Under the pieces are notes generated by a model. The model saw nothing but the letters and a program-made list of their open reading frames with translations. It ran no database searches and had not been told where the DNA came from. This document shows, piece after piece, positions 63,738-64,000 of a stretch of 64,000 nucleotides of DNA. Each line of letters opens with the position of its first letter. The first letter of the stretch is position 1. The position numbers were made by a program, and so were the translations under genes. Origin of the DNA: an uncultured Brevibacillus sp. (lineage in GTDB: Bacteria; Bacillota; Bacilli; Brevibacillales; Brevibacillaceae); the NCBI RefSeq assembly GCF_947502445.1, contig NZ_CANMZW010000001.1, forward strand, positions 186,001 to 250,000, read 5' to 3'.

Positions 63738-64000
63738 GTTTATGGATGAATTGGGTGCTCTGCTCGGTGGCTTGCCCGACAAGGAACGGCTAGACATTTT
63801 AGCTGATTATACCGAGCATTTCCTCATGGGAGTCAAGCAGGGAAAAAGCGAGCACGAGATTGCTGAGAGCTTGGGTAATCCCAAATTGCTGGCGAAAGAG
63901 CTGTTGGCTGGTTACCGCATTGACCAGGCCCAATCCAATGCCAGCGTCGGTAACATGACGAGGGCGGTTATTGCAACTATCAGTCTAGGGTTTTTCAATG
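63724..64000 (+). CDS. DUF1700 (HAAS) family membrane protein, 5' part
   Basis: The first 92 codons of a gene cut by the window end. The N-terminal HAAS/DUF1700 block is clear: MTRREFMDELGALLGGLPD, ERLDILADYTEHFLMGVKQG, ESLGNPKLLAKELLAGYR. A hydrophobic segment begins at about residue 80 (AVIATISLGFF). The family pairs with PadR regulators, as here. The SD is AGGAGGGG within the end of padR. The function is not established. Confidence 0.88.
   Translation, partial: MTRREFMDELGALLGGLPDKERLDILADYTEHFLMGVKQGKSEHEIAESLGNPKLLAKELLAGYRIDQAQSNASVGNMTRAVIATISLGFFN

Overview
The window looks like chromosome of a spore-forming Firmicute of the Brevibacillus/Paenibacillaceae type. This is inferred from gene families and gene order, not from a database match. 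Supporting signs are strong purine-rich Shine-Dalgarno sites with frequent TTG and GTG starts, a Bacillus-like racE-gerM-rph-rdgB-ysnB block, tig/clpX/lonB/lonA/engB followed by hemA-hemX-hemC-hemD-hemB-hemL, a chromosomal aadK homologue, and a secreted nucleotidase with SLH-like repeats. No rRNA, tRNA, CRISPR array, transposase or prophage was seen.

Positions 1-18186 hold a surface-glycan locus. It contains two GT2 paralogues, a GT4, two paralogues of an unrecognised DXD-type glycosyltransferase-like family, a two-domain methyltransferase, an FkbM-like gene with a probable 5' frameshift, and a dead methyltransferase. Sugar supply is encoded alongside: a CDP-6-deoxyhexose operon (rfbG, rfbF, an SDR reductase), manC, pgcA, and gmd with two alternative reductases (fcl for GDP-L-fucose, rmd for GDP-D-rhamnose). 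A perfect sigma-K-like promoter lies before the first GT2 gene and a near-perfect one before gmd. The inference is that at least part of the locus decorates the spore surface late in sporulation.

Positions 18280-30044 carry nfo and then a peptide/asparagine-use operon behind a textbook sigma-54 promoter (19711-19727): asparaginase, peptide-binding lipoprotein, a sigma-54 activator encoded inside the operon, dipeptidase PepV, two permeases and two ATPases. The activator probably drives its own operon.

Positions 30128-38972 are mixed: aadK, DUF3899, a LysR regulator divergent from a PhzF protein, an MHYT-domain histidine kinase, a superoxide dismutase with a long N-terminal extension, racE and gerM (the last two groups divergent, with sigma-K-like boxes between them), and a decayed MFS gene.

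Positions 39091-58581 are housekeeping: rph, rdgB, a phosphodiesterase, trigger factor, clpP-clpX, lonB (sigma-F-like promoter), lonA, engB, then an inserted GH84 glycosidase and an EamA transporter, then the six-gene haem pathway to glutamate semialdehyde aminotransferase.

Positions 58791-64000 contain a GyrI-like protein, an extremely basic HipA-like kinase (about 36% Lys+Arg), an alpha/beta hydrolase, the SLH-type 5'-nucleotidase, and a PadR/DUF1700 pair cut by the window end.
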